Positions 27,701 through 42,700 of a DNA stretch of 64,000 nucleotides are shown here, in pieces. The translations under genes were made by a program, and so were the position numbers. The notes below the pieces were generated by a model. That model worked only from the letters and a program-made list of their open reading frames with translations, was not told the DNA's origin and made no database searches. The stretch is from Dama dama (taxonomy: Eukaryota > Chordata > Mammalia > Artiodactyla > Cervidae): the NCBI RefSeq assembly GCF_033118175.1, contig NC_083691.1, forward strand, positions 60,354,001 to 60,418,000. The letters run 5' to 3'. Every line of letters begins with the position of its first letter. Position 1 is the first letter of the stretch.

Positions 27701-30700
27701 CACCTAATCTGTGGTGGGGACCACGTCAGCAGAGCATGAGCTACCTCCCTCCCTTCCTCCCTCCCTCCCAGGACAGTACCTCTTCTGTAAACTGCACAAC
27801 ATGCAGATGCACCATCTTTTAACTGCAACAGCTGCACTTCAGTGAACAGCAGCTTGCCTAGACGTGGGACTAAGGGGAACCTGATGCTGTGGCAAGGGAG
27901 GGCTATGTGTGGCACCTTGAACCCCAACACATGGGGCGGCCAGGACTGCATTCTACAGAACACTAATGACCCCTTCCCATGGTACTTTCTGGGTAACGTG
28001 AGCTCTTGAAGGTGGGCCCTGGGACCTCACCGGGCACCTTGAGCAGCCAGCTGAGCGCACTGTGCTGGGAGTGGCTCTGGCCAGTGGGAATGTGCTGTAT
28101 ATTAAGAGATAGCCAGGTCCCGGGGTGAACACAGGAACTGGTGTATGTGTAAGAGAAAAGCACCTTAATACAAAGCCCACCAGAACTGGACTAGTGTGGC
28201 TTTAACTGTACACACACTGCCCTGACTTCCCCCACCCCTGCCACGATGTGTCACGTGAGCTGGAGCGCACACCCCCAGTCTGCGCCAGCACAGAGGAGCC
28301 AGAGCACTGGGAAGACAGCTGTGGTCATGGCCACACACACAAGAAGGAAGACAACACTGCGCTGGCCCAGGAGACGCCAGCCTCAGGCAAGGCGGCATTT
28401 AAGATAGAAAACATCTCTGAGCCCTGAGAGTGAGGTGGAGTATCTTATCTGGATAAAGTGAACCATCAGTAGAAGAGTTTGCTGGAAACAAAGGGCTCAT
28501 CATCTCTTGTTGTGAAGTTATGAAGAAGCCAGAGTGGAGCAGGGAGCTGCAGGATGAGGCCTGGAGTGTACACCTGGGGTGGAACTGCTGTCAGGACCCC
28601 AGGCACCATGGAGGGAAACCGAGCACAGCAGAGCCTCTGTGTCTGCCCGCGTCAGATGGGAGTGGGTGCTGCATGTCTACGGAGAAGGCAACGGCACCCC
28701 ACTCCAGTACTCTTGCCTGGACAGTCCCATGGTCGGAGGAGCCTGGTAGGCTGCAGTCCATGGGGTCGCTAAGAGTCGGACACGACTGAGCATCTTTACT
28801 TTCAGGTTTCACTTTCATGCAATGGAGAAGGAATGGCAACCCACTCCAGTGTTCTTGCCTGGAGAATCCCAGAGATGGGGGAGCCTGGTGGGCTGCCGTC
28901 TATGGGGTCGCACAGAGTCGGACATGACCGAAGCGACTTAGCAGCAGCAGCAGCAGCAGCAGCTGCATGTCTAACTTAATTTTATCAACTACAGGACTCT
29001 AATGAAGATTAGTCTTTAAAAAACTACAATAAGTAGTCTTGGATTTTTAATATAATGGATAGCATACTGAAATTTTTGTGAAATGCTGCTTAGGAAGCAG
29101 TATCATTGATATATAAAATTTGCTTAGAAAAAATAAGGTTTTGTACTTCTTTATTATAAACTTTAAACTTTGACTAATAAAACCAAGGTTACATTTCTGT
29201 CATTTATATGAGTTCATATCAAGTATTCACTTTTGTTCATTCATTTCCTGTGTTTCTGAACACCTGCCAGAAAGCCTACTTAAAATCTCTGTGGATAAAT
29301 GGTTTGATGAGGAAGTACAAATGAGTCACATAAAACTATTATAAATAGTTGTTCTTAATATTTCCACTGGTACTACCTGGCTAGTCAGATTTCCAAAACA
29401 GATTTTAGAATGAAAACAGTTTTTAATAAATTAACAAAGACATTATTGAAGGTAAAGTAACAAGGGGACAAGAATTGACCCAGTGCACCTCTAGTGGTAA
29501 ATCCTAAATTAAAAATCTGGAAGTGGAATTCCAATCTGCTCCACCACTGACTACCTTCTTACTATGTAAAAGCCCTGTGCTGGGAACGGGGTATCAGGAG
29601 GAAGACACGGCCCTTGATCTTAAGAACTAATCTTGGAGAAACACAGGCAAATGATTGACAGCTCTCATTTCAAGGTACAAGGGAGATTAACAGTCCCTAT
29701 CTACACCTAATGACAGTTGGTAGCTTTTGTGTTAAATACATGCATCATAGATACACAAACACACATGTATTTAAATCTATACATCCACATCCTAGAAAGG
29801 AAGAATGCATACAGTACTTTTAACTCGGCCAAGTCTAACACATTTTTTAGAAGTTTTAGTATATAACGAAACACACACACACACACAAAATGCCAGAACA
29901 TTTGGGGGAAGATCAGGTTCTCCACCTTCTTCAAAGTATCAGCTTGGGGAGTGTGGGCAACACAACAGATGTGGCACTCAATCTGTTCTGGAGCCCCCTG
30001 AACATAGGTGGTAGGGACCTTCTTCCTATCGGTCAGTTACAGGAAAGCATTTGGTGATTCTTTCACAACAAGACCCAAGCTCTTCTGACCCTCCAGCAAA
30101 CAGTCCTGTGACTGCCTGATAGCCTCTCTCTAGGCCTAACAATGAGCTTTGGATGAACAGAATTATGACTTGGGTTACAATTGCTTCATTTTACCTTCAT
30201 GTTTCCACTGTTTATCTTTGTAAAGCCAATCCAAGGAACAGAACCAAAATTTTCTAACTGTCCTCTGGTATTTCTTAGAGTTTAGTTCAAAAAAGAAAAA
30301 GAAATTAGCAGAGAGGTCAAAATAGTTAAACTGGATCTATTTTATGGGTTTCAATAGGTCAGGGTTCTTTGGCTTAAGATAGTACTTTGAAAGGTTCCAC
30401 CGATGCATTATTTAAAATCATTTTATTAAATCTTCAGCTTAAATAAATGTTACTATGCTGATCTAAAATTTTCCTAAAACAAATAGTAAAATTACCTTAT
30501 TCAGATTAAGCAGAAGATGATTCTTGAAATAGATAATAATTACAACCAGGGAAAAAAGAGAGAATCCAACTGAATCAGTAAGACTTGACACAGGAGAAGC
30601 AGTGTGTTGGCCTCCTGTCCCCCAGAGGACAGGCTTGGTCAAGGACAGCTAGGAGTAGGCCAGGTTCCATCAAAATATCACTTCAATTTTACCATCTCCA

Positions 30701-33700
30701 GTACACATAAAGGTAACTACAAAGTTTGATATGCAGCCTCAAAATATCATCGAGACAGAAAAATTCTTGATAGTAATTCATAATGAAGAGATTTTAAGCC
30801 CCCCCCAAAAAAAACCTTTACAGTAATGTGTATGTAAGGGTTAAAATATAAGTGAAATTTTATTTTGAAATTACTTTCCTCCCTTAAGTAGAAAAGGAAT
30901 AGTTTGTGTATTATAGAAAAAAATACCCTTTCTAATAATTGCATTACTGTAGTAACAGTACAGTGAACATCCTTCTGTGGCAGCCAGGAAGTATGCCCCT
31001 CAGATTGTCCCTCCAGCAAGCACCTGCAGGACCGGAGCCCAGACCACTCCTTCCCAGGCAGTCCTAGCCCAGGACTGAGCAGAGTAGGAGGGTAGAGGGG
31101 TCAGGACCTAGACCCTTCTGCCCTGTGAAGGCTGCCCTGGCAGGTACTGGACTGGCCCAGACTCTGCCAGGTCTGCATGGCTTGTGAGCCTCTCTCTGTG
31201 GATTCTGCTTCCTCCCCTTTCTCCTCCAGGGCCTGACACCGCTTCCACACACAGCCCTCTGTCCCCCACAGAGGTTCCTCCTTGATGTCAGAATGCGGCA
31301 AAGTGTGGTAAATGCCAGAGAGTGGCACAACCCAGAGCTGTCAGGGCGGCAGTGGGTGCAGAGTTTCAGCAAGGTGCAGATCAGCTCAGCAGAGAAAGGA
31401 CAGGCTTGTGCCAAGAGAACTGGACTCCTGCATGCAAAAAAAGCCCGCCACATCCAGTTACCTCAAAACAGATCATAGGCCTAAAAACTCTAGAAGAAAA
31501 AGTATAAAGTCTTTGTGGCCTTAGGCTTAGGCAAAGATTTCTTAGATACGAGAAGTGTAATCCACAAGACAAAAAAAAATGACAAACTGAAGCTAATAAA
31601 CTAAAAAACCGCTGCTCTTCAAAGTACAGTTAAGAGAATGAAAAAACAAGACACATACTTGGTTAAAAGATTTATAAGTCATTTATCTCATAAAGGACTT
31701 ATGTAAGAAATTATATATTTTCAAAAACTTGTACAACTAGAAACAAAATAACTCAGTTTTTAAAAAATGCGGAAAGATTGGAACAGACGCTTCACCAAGG
31801 ATATAGGGATGGCAGATAAGCACACAGCAAGAGAATCAACATCATTAGTCATTAAACAAATGCAAATGAAAACACAAGGTGTCACTGCATGCCTACCAGA
31901 ATGACCTAAAAAATTATCTGGCAAGGATGCAAAGCAATTGTTAGCAGGAATGCAAATTCTGGCACAAACATTTTGGAAAACAGTTTGGCAGTTTCTGAAG
32001 TTAAAACACACAACATACTCAGCAATCCCACTCCTAGATCATCAGCCAAAGGAAAATGAAAACTAATACTCGAATAAAAACCTGTATGTGAATGTATGTC
32101 TACAGCAACTTTATTAAAAACTGTTAAAAACTGGAAACAGCCCAAGTGGTCTTCAAGTGGCAAATGGATGAACAGATTACACTGTGGCCCATGTGCACAA
32201 CGGGGCACCACTCGGCAGTAAAGGAACATGAGCAACGTGGTGGATGGGTCTGCTCTGCACCGAAGAAACCAGCTCAGAGGCCACAGGAATCCACATGTAT
32301 GGTGCAGGCGAAGCCACAGGGGCAGAAGGGGATGAGGAGGCAGACAACAGAGAAGCACCAGGGGATGTGGGGTGGAGGATGAGGCAGAAATTCTGTATTT
32401 TTCATTGTGTTTGTGGTTATACAACAGTATACATTCATCAGAACTCATGAAACTTTATACTAAAAAAGTAAATGTTCCTGTGCATAAGTTATAGCTCAAT
32501 ATAATAAGTTAATTCTTAAAGATATAACAAAATTTTCTAACAGCAATTAATACATGGGAAAGCAGCAGCTAACAAAAATTTAGATTATCTGAAGACAATG
32601 ATTTAAGATGATACATGTATGATTATTTGTGAGAACCAATAAAGAAAATATACAGCAAAATATGCAAATACAAAATGAGATTAAATTATTTTCTCCAGCT
32701 GTTCAAATTACAATTCAATATTGGTTTCTTTTGGCTCTCAGAGTCATGTGGAAACTGTAAGTTATAATTCTTTTCCACACAACAGAATCTGTTACTATAT
32801 GACAAGCAGCCTATCTTTTCCTAAAACAGAGAGCCCCTAGAAATTGTCTCAATGACCTGTGTCACAGGAGAGAAGGGTTTACACGACGACAGTGTAAATG
32901 TATGGTTTGAGAAGGCTGCTGGAGTTAACTGCGCATAGCAGCAGGAAACAGAGGTCTGGAGCACCGAGTAACTGCCAGCCATGCACCAGGGCCCGGGCAA
33001 AGATATACCAGCACAGCAGAAGCAAAACAAGACACAGTCTGTTCCACAAACTTTGAGACCGTTTATCCTTACCCGCCCTGAATGGAGATAACAGTCCTCA
33101 ACTCAAGGGGTCGGTAGGAGAAATGTGGCAATGCAAGGCCAAAACCCACCCCAGTGAGTGCAGTCAGCACCAGGAGACTTCCGTTATCCCAGTGGTGTCC
33201 CAACAAAAATATATCTCCAATCGTTTGCAAAGTCTTTAGAGATTCCTAGATCACTAAGAAAGTAAAGATACATCTAAAGAAGTTGAAAATAATGGTTAGT
33301 TTCCTTTAGTTTTCAAAAAATATACACTAAATTTTACAGCTATTTTTTTCATGATTGGCAAATACAATTGAAAGGCATCTTGTGATATTCTAAGATTGAG
33401 AATACAGGCTGAGTATGAGATGATTAATCTTTTTCATGCTTAAAATATTACCTCTGTGCTCATCCATGGCCATCTCTTCCTTTAATACTCACCTCAATGC
33501 TGTGCTTTGCCAAAAAGGCTTCACTCTTTATATTTAAAGCTAGTACAAATCACGATCTCACATATAGGCTGTTTTCTCCAAAAGTTCATTTTAATAAGCT
33601 GCTTGGATTTACAGAAACAACATTATGTTTAAAGTCCTTGTAGGTTTACAAATGCCTTATTTAACCTATAACATACTATTTATAATCTTAGACTAAGTTT

Positions 33701-36700
33701 TTTCAAATCCAGCAACAGACAAAGCACATTAATTGCCCTATTCCTAAAAAGACTACTCCAGATCATGCATTCTCAAGGGGGGGTATCCCCACCATAAAGG
33801 TGGTAGAAATTGGTTCTGGGGGGACCAAAAAAGTCAGTGGTTTGTGGCCTTCCAAAGCTCAGTCAACCTTACCTGAAAACACTTCTTCTCTAGTACCGAC
33901 TCCCTCTCCTTTCTTCTCTGGTACCAACTCCCTCTCATTTCTCCTAGAGGAATTCTAGTACTGAATTCCTCTCATGAGGGAGAACTTGATCAACTGGATC
34001 AATTCCTAAGAGCTAGGTAAACGTTATTAACTAAATTGGATTTAAATTTCATTTTTGTACCGAAAGGTCAGTAATGAACAATGGTAGAGAACTACTGCCC
34101 AGATAAACCCCGAAGCAGACCATGTCTGCATGCAACATTTTCCATCTTCCTCCGCAGCCCTCTCCACACTGTCCTGCACTCCAGTTTCTTCACCCAGGTC
34201 AGTCCTAAATCAACTGCCCACCTGTCTTCACTCTTAACCAAATTCCGTGGTCCATGTGATCATTTTGGTTAGCTTTCTGTGGTTGTGGTTTTCATTCTGT
34301 CTGTCCTCTGATGGATGAGGATAAGAGGCTTGTAGAAGCTTCCTGATGGGAGGGACTGGCTGTGGGGGAAAACTGGGTCTTTCTCTGGTGGGCAGGGTCA
34401 TGCTCAGTGAATCTTTAATCCAATTTTCTGCTGATGGATTTATTAAAATGCAGAGACTTTGTCAACCAAGGTCCATATAGTCAAAGCTATGGTTTTTCCA
34501 GTAGTCTTGAATCGATGTTAGAGTTGGACCATAAAGAAGGCTGAGCATCAAAGAATTGATGCTTTCAAATTTTGGTGCTGGAGAAGACTCTTGAGAGACC
34601 CTTGGACTGCAAGGAGATCAAACCAGTCAATCCTAAAGGAAATCAGTCCTGAATATTCATTGGAAGGACTGATGCTGAAGCTGAAACTCCAATACTTTGG
34701 CCACTGATGCAAAGAACTGACTCATTTGAAAAGACCCTGATGCTGGGAAAGATTGAAGGCAGGAGAAGAAGGGGACGACAGAGGATGAGATGGTTGGATG
34801 GCATCACTGACTTGATGGACATGAGTTTGAGCAAGCTCCGGGAGATGGTGAAGGACAGGGAAGCCTGGCATGCTGCAGTCCATGGGGTCACAAAGAGTCA
34901 GACACAACTGAGTGACTGAATAACAACTAGGCAGTCCTGGTTTATTAATAACTCAAAGTAATGTTCCAGTTAAAGGGTATACACTCAACTAAGTGAAAAT
35001 ATCACTGTGTTCTACTTATTTTTGTCCATGAAAAAACTGGAGAACAGACCACTCACAGAACATTTATGGTATCTATCAACATGTTCTTGACCTAGCATTC
35101 CGTTACTTATGAACTCTTTCTACACACATCACACTGGCTAATGAGAACAAAAGGCCTCCTCACTGCCTCCAAAGAGAGGCAAGATGACCTTGGTCTGGCT
35201 TTTCAGAGCAGCATGAGAGGAGACCAGAGAAGATGTTCCACAGCTGTCCCACCTCATCTCTGGTGAGCCCTGTAGTTGTGAGACAACAGAGCTGCCTAAA
35301 ACTAGCTTGAGGGGCTGGGGAACCCATCCCACCTGGCATGAAACCTGTAGGGCCAGCCCTCCACCTCACCCACATCTCAAACAGCAATTGCCTCTTCTAC
35401 TTCCCCCCAACCTTAACCCCTTATTCCTCATGAGGCATATTTTATTTTTTCAACATATGGCATAATTTTAATTACCACTTTAGTTGTATTACTCAGGTCT
35501 GACATCCCAGAAAGAAACTTACTCCTTCTATATAATTTCTACTTCTGGTTTGTGAATTAAATGATTACCATGCAACCTCTACTAAACTGCCATATGCTTA
35601 CGTTTCCATCTGTCACCTGTCTCAGGCCTCAGAGTATTGAGGATTGTTCAAACAGAAGATTCAGGATGGCCCTAAAATGGAACACGGCCCAGAGGGTGTA
35701 TCTTTTTCCCTCTCCCCTAACAGAGGTTCCAAGGCCTCAGCCCTCCATGTCCATGAGGCACAGCTGCCGCTTTGTCCGGGCATCTTCCCTTGTGACACAA
35801 CAAAACTGGAATGAAATTCTGACAACTGATCCTCCTTTGCTTCGTTTCTCCCAAAGGCTGCATTTCAAAAGTCCCTCACATGCTCTGTTTGAGTCTGCCT
35901 TCCTTTTTTAGTCTCAGTACCTGGTTCATCTTAAAAAATTCCCCCAACAATTTATTCCGTAATTTAAATTTTTCTAGTGTCAGAAAAAGCAGACTGAAAG
36001 AAATCTGAAAATTCTAGAATTCCTAATGTAGCCCCAGTCATGACTCCTGAGAGAATACGGTCACAATGTTTCTCAAAACAGATGCTCCAAACACATGGTC
36101 TGAAAGTATTCTGTACCTGGGAAGATACCTGGCACTGATCCAGAAAACCCAGGACTTCTCGGAGCTTCTCTAAGCCAGTAAAACCCTATATCCACACATC
36201 TTCATTTGTCTCTGACAGGAAAGGTTTGCAGACAGCCAAGAGGGAGCCTGGGTGACACTATTTAACCAAAACAATAAACAAGGAAAAAGAGGCCACTTAA
36301 AGCAATTTTGGACAACGTTAAGGTAGGCACATGTTCACTTTTACAATGACGAGTTCTAGAAGGAATCATATAACGTAATGAACTTTGGGTTCTATTGTAT
36401 CTAAACTGCTTCAGCTAAAACCTCAGTGAAGAAATTTCCAGCCTTTTTTAGAAAAAGAAAGTAGTTAATTTCAAATAAATGGAATTGCCAAATAAAAAAA
36501 TTCAAAAACAAGAATGCTCAAGCAAAATATGCATATTTACTAAAAGTACTAAAAAATTGTAAGAATGCTAAATCATAATTGGTCTTAAAGGTATTTAAAA
36601 TCATAGCTTTCAATCTCGTGGTTATGTTTGAACCTATGAGCTTCTTATTTCTGTGATCTTCAAAACATAAAGGGTGTTAAATAAAATTTTAAAGCATCAC

Positions 36701-39700
36701 CTAAATCAAACTTCCTGCCAGATATGATCAAAAGAAAGTGTAAAAATTAAAGTTCTCAGTGAAAAGCTTTGAGAATCAGGTATTTTATATTAGGAATACT
36801 TAAAATCTCCAGCAGAGAAAATTAAATTTAGTATGGTTAAAAATAAAAGGCCAGTAAGTATTCTTGAGAAGAGGAAATCTATTCTGCAGTAAAATATGAA
36901 AATTTAAAACACCTTCTTCCTCCTTTCCCACACACCAAAATAAATACATAAATAAAACAGTTACAGTTTGGAACAATGTCAGGAGCAAAGTCAGCCTGGG
37001 AAAAGCTCAAAGGCTTGGAAGAAGGAGGAGCCTCGTTAGAACATAAGTGCAGACTAATAGCTCTGCCCGTAAGAATAAATAACTAATATGTATAACAATC
37101 AACAAGAATAAAATGATTAAAAAACGATCATGGTTATGGAGGATACAAAGAATATTACAAGTTGTGTTTCCTAAAGAAAGATCATTTAACTGAGGGGGTA
37201 GGGGGCAATGCAGGGTTCACTAAAATTTAATGGAAAAAGTAACAATACAAAACATAAGTTAGGTATTGCAAGGAAAACACATGACTAGTGGCAAACAAGC
37301 AGAAGGACAGAATGCCATGGGTTAAAAGCTTCAGAGGTGATGGGACGGAAACTCGGTCTCATGACTGTAGGACCTGGACCAGTGAAGGGATGTCACTCCA
37401 GATCAGAAACACAAGGTACTGAGGGAGTAATTAACTCCAGGACATAAAAGAGAATTAAAAGTCACAACTTCAAGAGAAAGTAAAACAAATGCAGGAAACT
37501 TCTGAGATAAAAAAACTGTCATCACTGAATGATAACTGAAAAAAAAATAAGAAGAAGAATTCAGAAAAAAAAATAAGAAGAAGAATGCTGCATCTGAAAC
37601 AGGAAATGATACAGACAAGGACTGGAAAAGGTCAGTTTTCATTCCAATCCCTAAGAAAGGCAATGCCAAAGAATGTTCAAACTACCACACAATTGCACTC
37701 ATCTCACATGCTATCAAAGTCATGCTCAAAATTCTCCAAGCCAGGCTTCAACAGTACGTGAACCGTGAACTTCCACATGTTCAAGCTGGATTTAGAAAAG
37801 GCAGAGGAACCAGAGATCAAGTTCCCAACATCTGGTGGATCATCAAAAAGGCAAGAGAGTTCCAGAGAAACATCTACTTCTGCTTTATTGACTATGATGC
37901 CAAAGCCTTTAACTGTGTGGATCACAATAAACTGTGGAAAATTCAAGAGATGGGAATACCAGACCACCTGACCTGCCTCCTGAGAAATCTGTATGCAGGT
38001 CAAGAAGCAACAGTTAGAACAGGACATGGAACAATGGACTATTTCCAGATTGGGAAAGAAGTATGTCAAGGCTGTATATTGTCACCCTGCTTATTTAACT
38101 TATATGCAGAGTACATCATGCAAAATGCGGGGCTGGATGAAGCACAAGCTGGAATCAAGATTTCCGGGAGAAATATCAATAACCTCAGATATGCAGATGA
38201 CACCACCCTTAAGGCAGAAAGCGAAGAACTAAAGAGCCTCTTGATGAAAGTGAGAGAGTGAAAAAGCTGGCTTAACATTCAAAAAACTAAGATCATGGCA
38301 TACAGTCCCATCACTTCATGACAAATAGATGGGGAAACAATGGAAACAGTGAGAGACTTTATTTTGGGGGGCTCCAAAATCACTGCAGATGGTGACTGCA
38401 GCCATAAAATTTAAAGACACTTGCTCCTTGGAAGAAAAGCTATGACCAACCTAGAGAGCATATTAAAAAGCAGAGACATTACTTTGCTGACAAAGGTCTG
38501 TCCAGTCAAAGCTATGGTTTTTCCAGTAGTCATGTATGGATGTGAGCGTTGGACTATAAAGAAAGCCGAGCACCGAAGCACTGATGCTTTTGAACTGTGG
38601 TGTTGGAAAAGACTCTTGAGAGTCCCTTGGACTGCAAGGAGATCCAACCAGTCCATCCTAAGGGAAATCAATCCTGAATATTCATTGGAAGGACTGATGC
38701 TGAAGCTGAGACTCCAGTACTTTGGTTACCTGATGAGACGAACTGACTCATTAGAAAAGACCTGATGCTGGGAAAGACTGAAGTCAGGAGGAAAAGGGGA
38801 CAACAGAGGATGAGATAGTTGGATGGCATCACTGACTTGATGGACATGAATTTGAGCAAGGTCTGGGAGTTGGTGATGGACAGGGAAGCCTGGCGTGCTG
38901 CAGCCCATGGGGTCACAAAGAGTCGGACATGACTGTGCAACTGAGTAATAGAGGACATGCTGGAGATCATGCCAGACACAATCTGGCCAAAGCGTACCTC
39001 ATCATCACTAGATATGACTCCCTGAGTATACACTAAACCTCCCTGGATCTTAATGCAGTTTTAAAAGGTTACTTTCCATTTACAGTTATTACAAAATATT
39101 GGCTATACTCCCTGTGTTGTAAAATATATCTTTGAGTCTTAATGTCCTCATCTATGAAAAAAAAAAAATGATCTGAAAACCTGAAGAGTTTCAAGTGAGT
39201 TTTAAAACAGAACTCTTAAAAAATAAAGGTGGAATGAAAATGAAAATAAAACATACCAAAATCTGTGGGACACAGCTAAAGCCCTGCTGAAAGGGAAATT
39301 CATTAACACCTTATGTATATATTAGAAAGGAAGAAAAGTCTCAAGTCAGTGATCTAAGGCCTCTCCTCAAGAACTTAGAAAAAGAAAAGCAAACTAAACC
39401 AAAAGCAAGCAAAGGAAATAAAAAGACCAGTTTTTCGAAAATAGAAAAATAACAGAAAAAAAAAGGTGAAACAGAAATAGTTCTTTGAAAAGGTCAGTGA
39501 AATTAACAGACTTCTAGCAAGACTGACAAAGATAGGCAGAAGATGAAAATTTTACCAGTATCAGGAATGAAACAGGGATTATCACTATAGACCCTGAAGA
39601 AAGCAAAAGGAGATTAAGAGAATATTATGAACAAGTCTATACACATAAATTTGACAATTTGGAAGGAATGGATTGCAAAACCACATACCATCACAACTCA

Positions 39701-42700
39701 CCCAGTGTGAAATTAACATGAACACACAGATAACTATTAAGAAATTTAAATCTGTAAGTTTAAAACTCCCCAAAAAGACATCTCCAGGTCCAGATAGTTT
39801 CACAGAAGAATCCTACCAAACATTTAAAAAAGAATTAATACCAATTTTACATAATCTCTTCCAGAAAACAGAAGAGATGGGGACACTTCCCAGTTTCTTT
39901 TATGAAACTAATATTACTCTGACTTAAAACCAAAGACAGTACAAAAAAACTTGCAGACAAATATCGCTCTTGAACTTTTAAAGAGTATCTACAAAAGAAC
40001 AGCAGCATCCTGCTGCTCTGATGATGGACTGAATTCTTTCCCACCAACATCACAGTAAGGCAAGAATGTCTGCTCTTACCACACTTATTCAAATATGGCA
40101 GAAAAGGTATACAAATTGGAAAGAAAGAGAACTGTCTCTGTGTTGAGATGATATAATTTTTATGCACACAAGAATTTACTCCAAGGAATTTACTCCTAGA
40201 ATAAATTAATTCAGCAAGGTCAAAGGACTCAAGATAAACATACACATCTCAATTGTATTTCTGTGTTAAAACGATATGAGGACAATGAAAATAAAAATAT
40301 GGTATCATTTATAACTGATAAAAAATGAAATGTAAATCTAATAAAACAAACGCAGGACTTGTGTACTGAAAACTATATAAATCTGATGAAAGAAATCAGA
40401 GAAAATATAAAGAAATGGACAGAAACACCATGTTCATTAGTTGGAAGACTCAACATAGGTAGAGATATCAATTTTCTTTAAATTAATTTTTGACTTAAGG
40501 TAATATCTAGCAAAATCCCAGAAAAATTCTTTGTACATAGACAAGACTATTCTAAAATTTATAATGAAAGATATAGAAACTAGAATAGCTAAAAATTTTT
40601 GAAATTTAAGAATAAAGTGAGAGTAATCAGTCTACTCTATTTCAAGATTTATTTATATAGTTATAGGAATCAAGACTGCATGTTAACAGAGACCCCAGAA
40701 AAAGATCCGCACAACATGCTCAACTAGTTATTGACAAAAGTGCAAAAGCAATTCAATAGAATATGATAGCCTTTTCAACGAATTGTTTAAGTATCCATTA
40801 GCCAAAAATGACCCTTGACCTAAGTCTTATACCTTATACAAAAACTAACAAAATGGGTCATGGGTTTAAATGTAAAACTAACTACAAGACTCTTAGGAAA
40901 AAAATAAAGAGAAAACCTTTGGTATTCTGAGTTAGGCAAAGGATTCTTAGACTTGACAAAAAAGTACAATCCATAAGAGGAAAAAGTGATAAAATGGATT
41001 TTATCAAAACTAAATATGTTTGCTCTGCAAAATATTCTTTAAGAGAATGAAAAAGAGAAAACATTTGCAAACCACGTATCAAGGACTGGTATCTAGAATA
41101 CATATTTTGAAAACTTCTAAAATCAGCAGTAAAAAAAGAAAATCCACAAAAAGAAAATGGGCACAAAAAATGAAATTCAATGAAGAAAATATACAGATGG
41201 CAAACAAGCACATGAAAAGATGTTTAACATCACTAGCCATTAGAAAAATGCAAGTTAAAACCACAATATATAATTACACACCTATCAGAACGTCTTGGAA
41301 AAAAAAAAAACAACAACAGGAACTCCAAATGCTGGTGAGGATGTGGAGAAACTTATCTCACATACACTGCTGGTGGGAATGGAAAATGCAGAAACTCTGG
41401 GAAACAGTTTAGCAGTTTCTTAATGAAACTAGCAACTGCCATGTGAATTCCAGAGAACTGAAGACAATATTTTCCTTATGTTACGCGTTAACATACAGAA
41501 ATGGTTTATAGCAGGTTTATTTATAATAGCTCAACAATGGAAACAATGTAGGTGTCCTTCAAAGTGTGTTACATCCATACCATGTAATATTTACTCAGCA
41601 ATTAAAAAGGAGCAAACTAATACTTGGAACAACCTGAATGAATCTCCAGAGAATGCTACTGAAGGAAAAACATCCAATCCCAAAAGGTTATATTCTAGGT
41701 GATTCCATTATATAACAGACTTGAAAAATTACAGAAATAACAGATTATAGTAGTTAGGGGTTAAAGAGGAGGTGGAGTGGAAATGAAGTGGGTGTGGCTA
41801 CAAAAGGACAAGGGAAGGGTCCTGTGGTAGGGGCAAGTTCAGTTTCCACAGAATCAGTGTCCATGTGCTGGTAGTGGCCTTTACTATGATTTTGTAACAT
41901 TTTACTATTAAAGAGTGCAGAGTCCTTGGAAAAGACCCTGATGCTGGGAAAGACTGAAGGCAAAAGGAGAAGGGGGCAGCAGAGGATGAGATGGTAAAAT
42001 AGCATTAAATGCAATGGACATGAATTTGAGCAAATTCCAGAAGATGGTGAAGGACAGGGCAGCCTGGCGCGCTGCAGTCCATGGGGTCACAAAGAATTGA
42101 ACACGACTTAGCGACTGAACAACTATTAAAGAAAACTGGGCAAAGTTACTGGGGAATTCTGTTTTTTCTCACAATTGCACACGCATTTACAGTTATCTCA
42201 AAATAAAAAGTTTAATTAAAGGTAACATTACTGCAAAATAAGCAGAGCAACAGACAAGAAATCCCATGTTTAATTCTGAAGATTAAACTTCACTCTGAAA
42301 CAAAGACGTGCACACAGACACAACAACTGTAACAAGGCAGGTCAGAGAGGAAAGCCGAGATTTCTCTAAAAACAAAACAGAGAAGAAAGAGACCTGGGCT
42401 GAATCAGGAGAAAGACCCTCCTCCAGGCTCTGTCAGAGAAACCGGCTGTGTGATTCTGGACCCATCACCTATCCTCTCAGGTTCCTACCAGCTAAATTTC
42501 TAGAGACTGGTCAGATCAGCACATCTCACTTTTGGTCTCAGGTCCCAGCAGAGCTTTTGTTTACGTGGATTACAATCGCTGGTATGAATAGTATCAGAAG
42601 TTAAATTTTTCAAAAGACAAGTGGTCCTTCCACACGGCGTAGCTGTCGGGAAAACTCCAGGAACACAAGAGAATGAGTGAAAAGGGCAAGGAACAGCTTG

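Noticed and set aside
28939..28964. GCA repeat as a coding polyglutamine tract
   Set aside because: It is the terminal simple repeat of the BOV-A2 SINE, inside an intron.
35561..35911. 116-codon frame in intron 1
   Set aside because: No domain, no clear splice context; its length is compatible with chance.
41020..41412. 130-codon Lys-rich frame
   Set aside because: It lies within an L1 remnant (39150-41750) and has no independent evidence.
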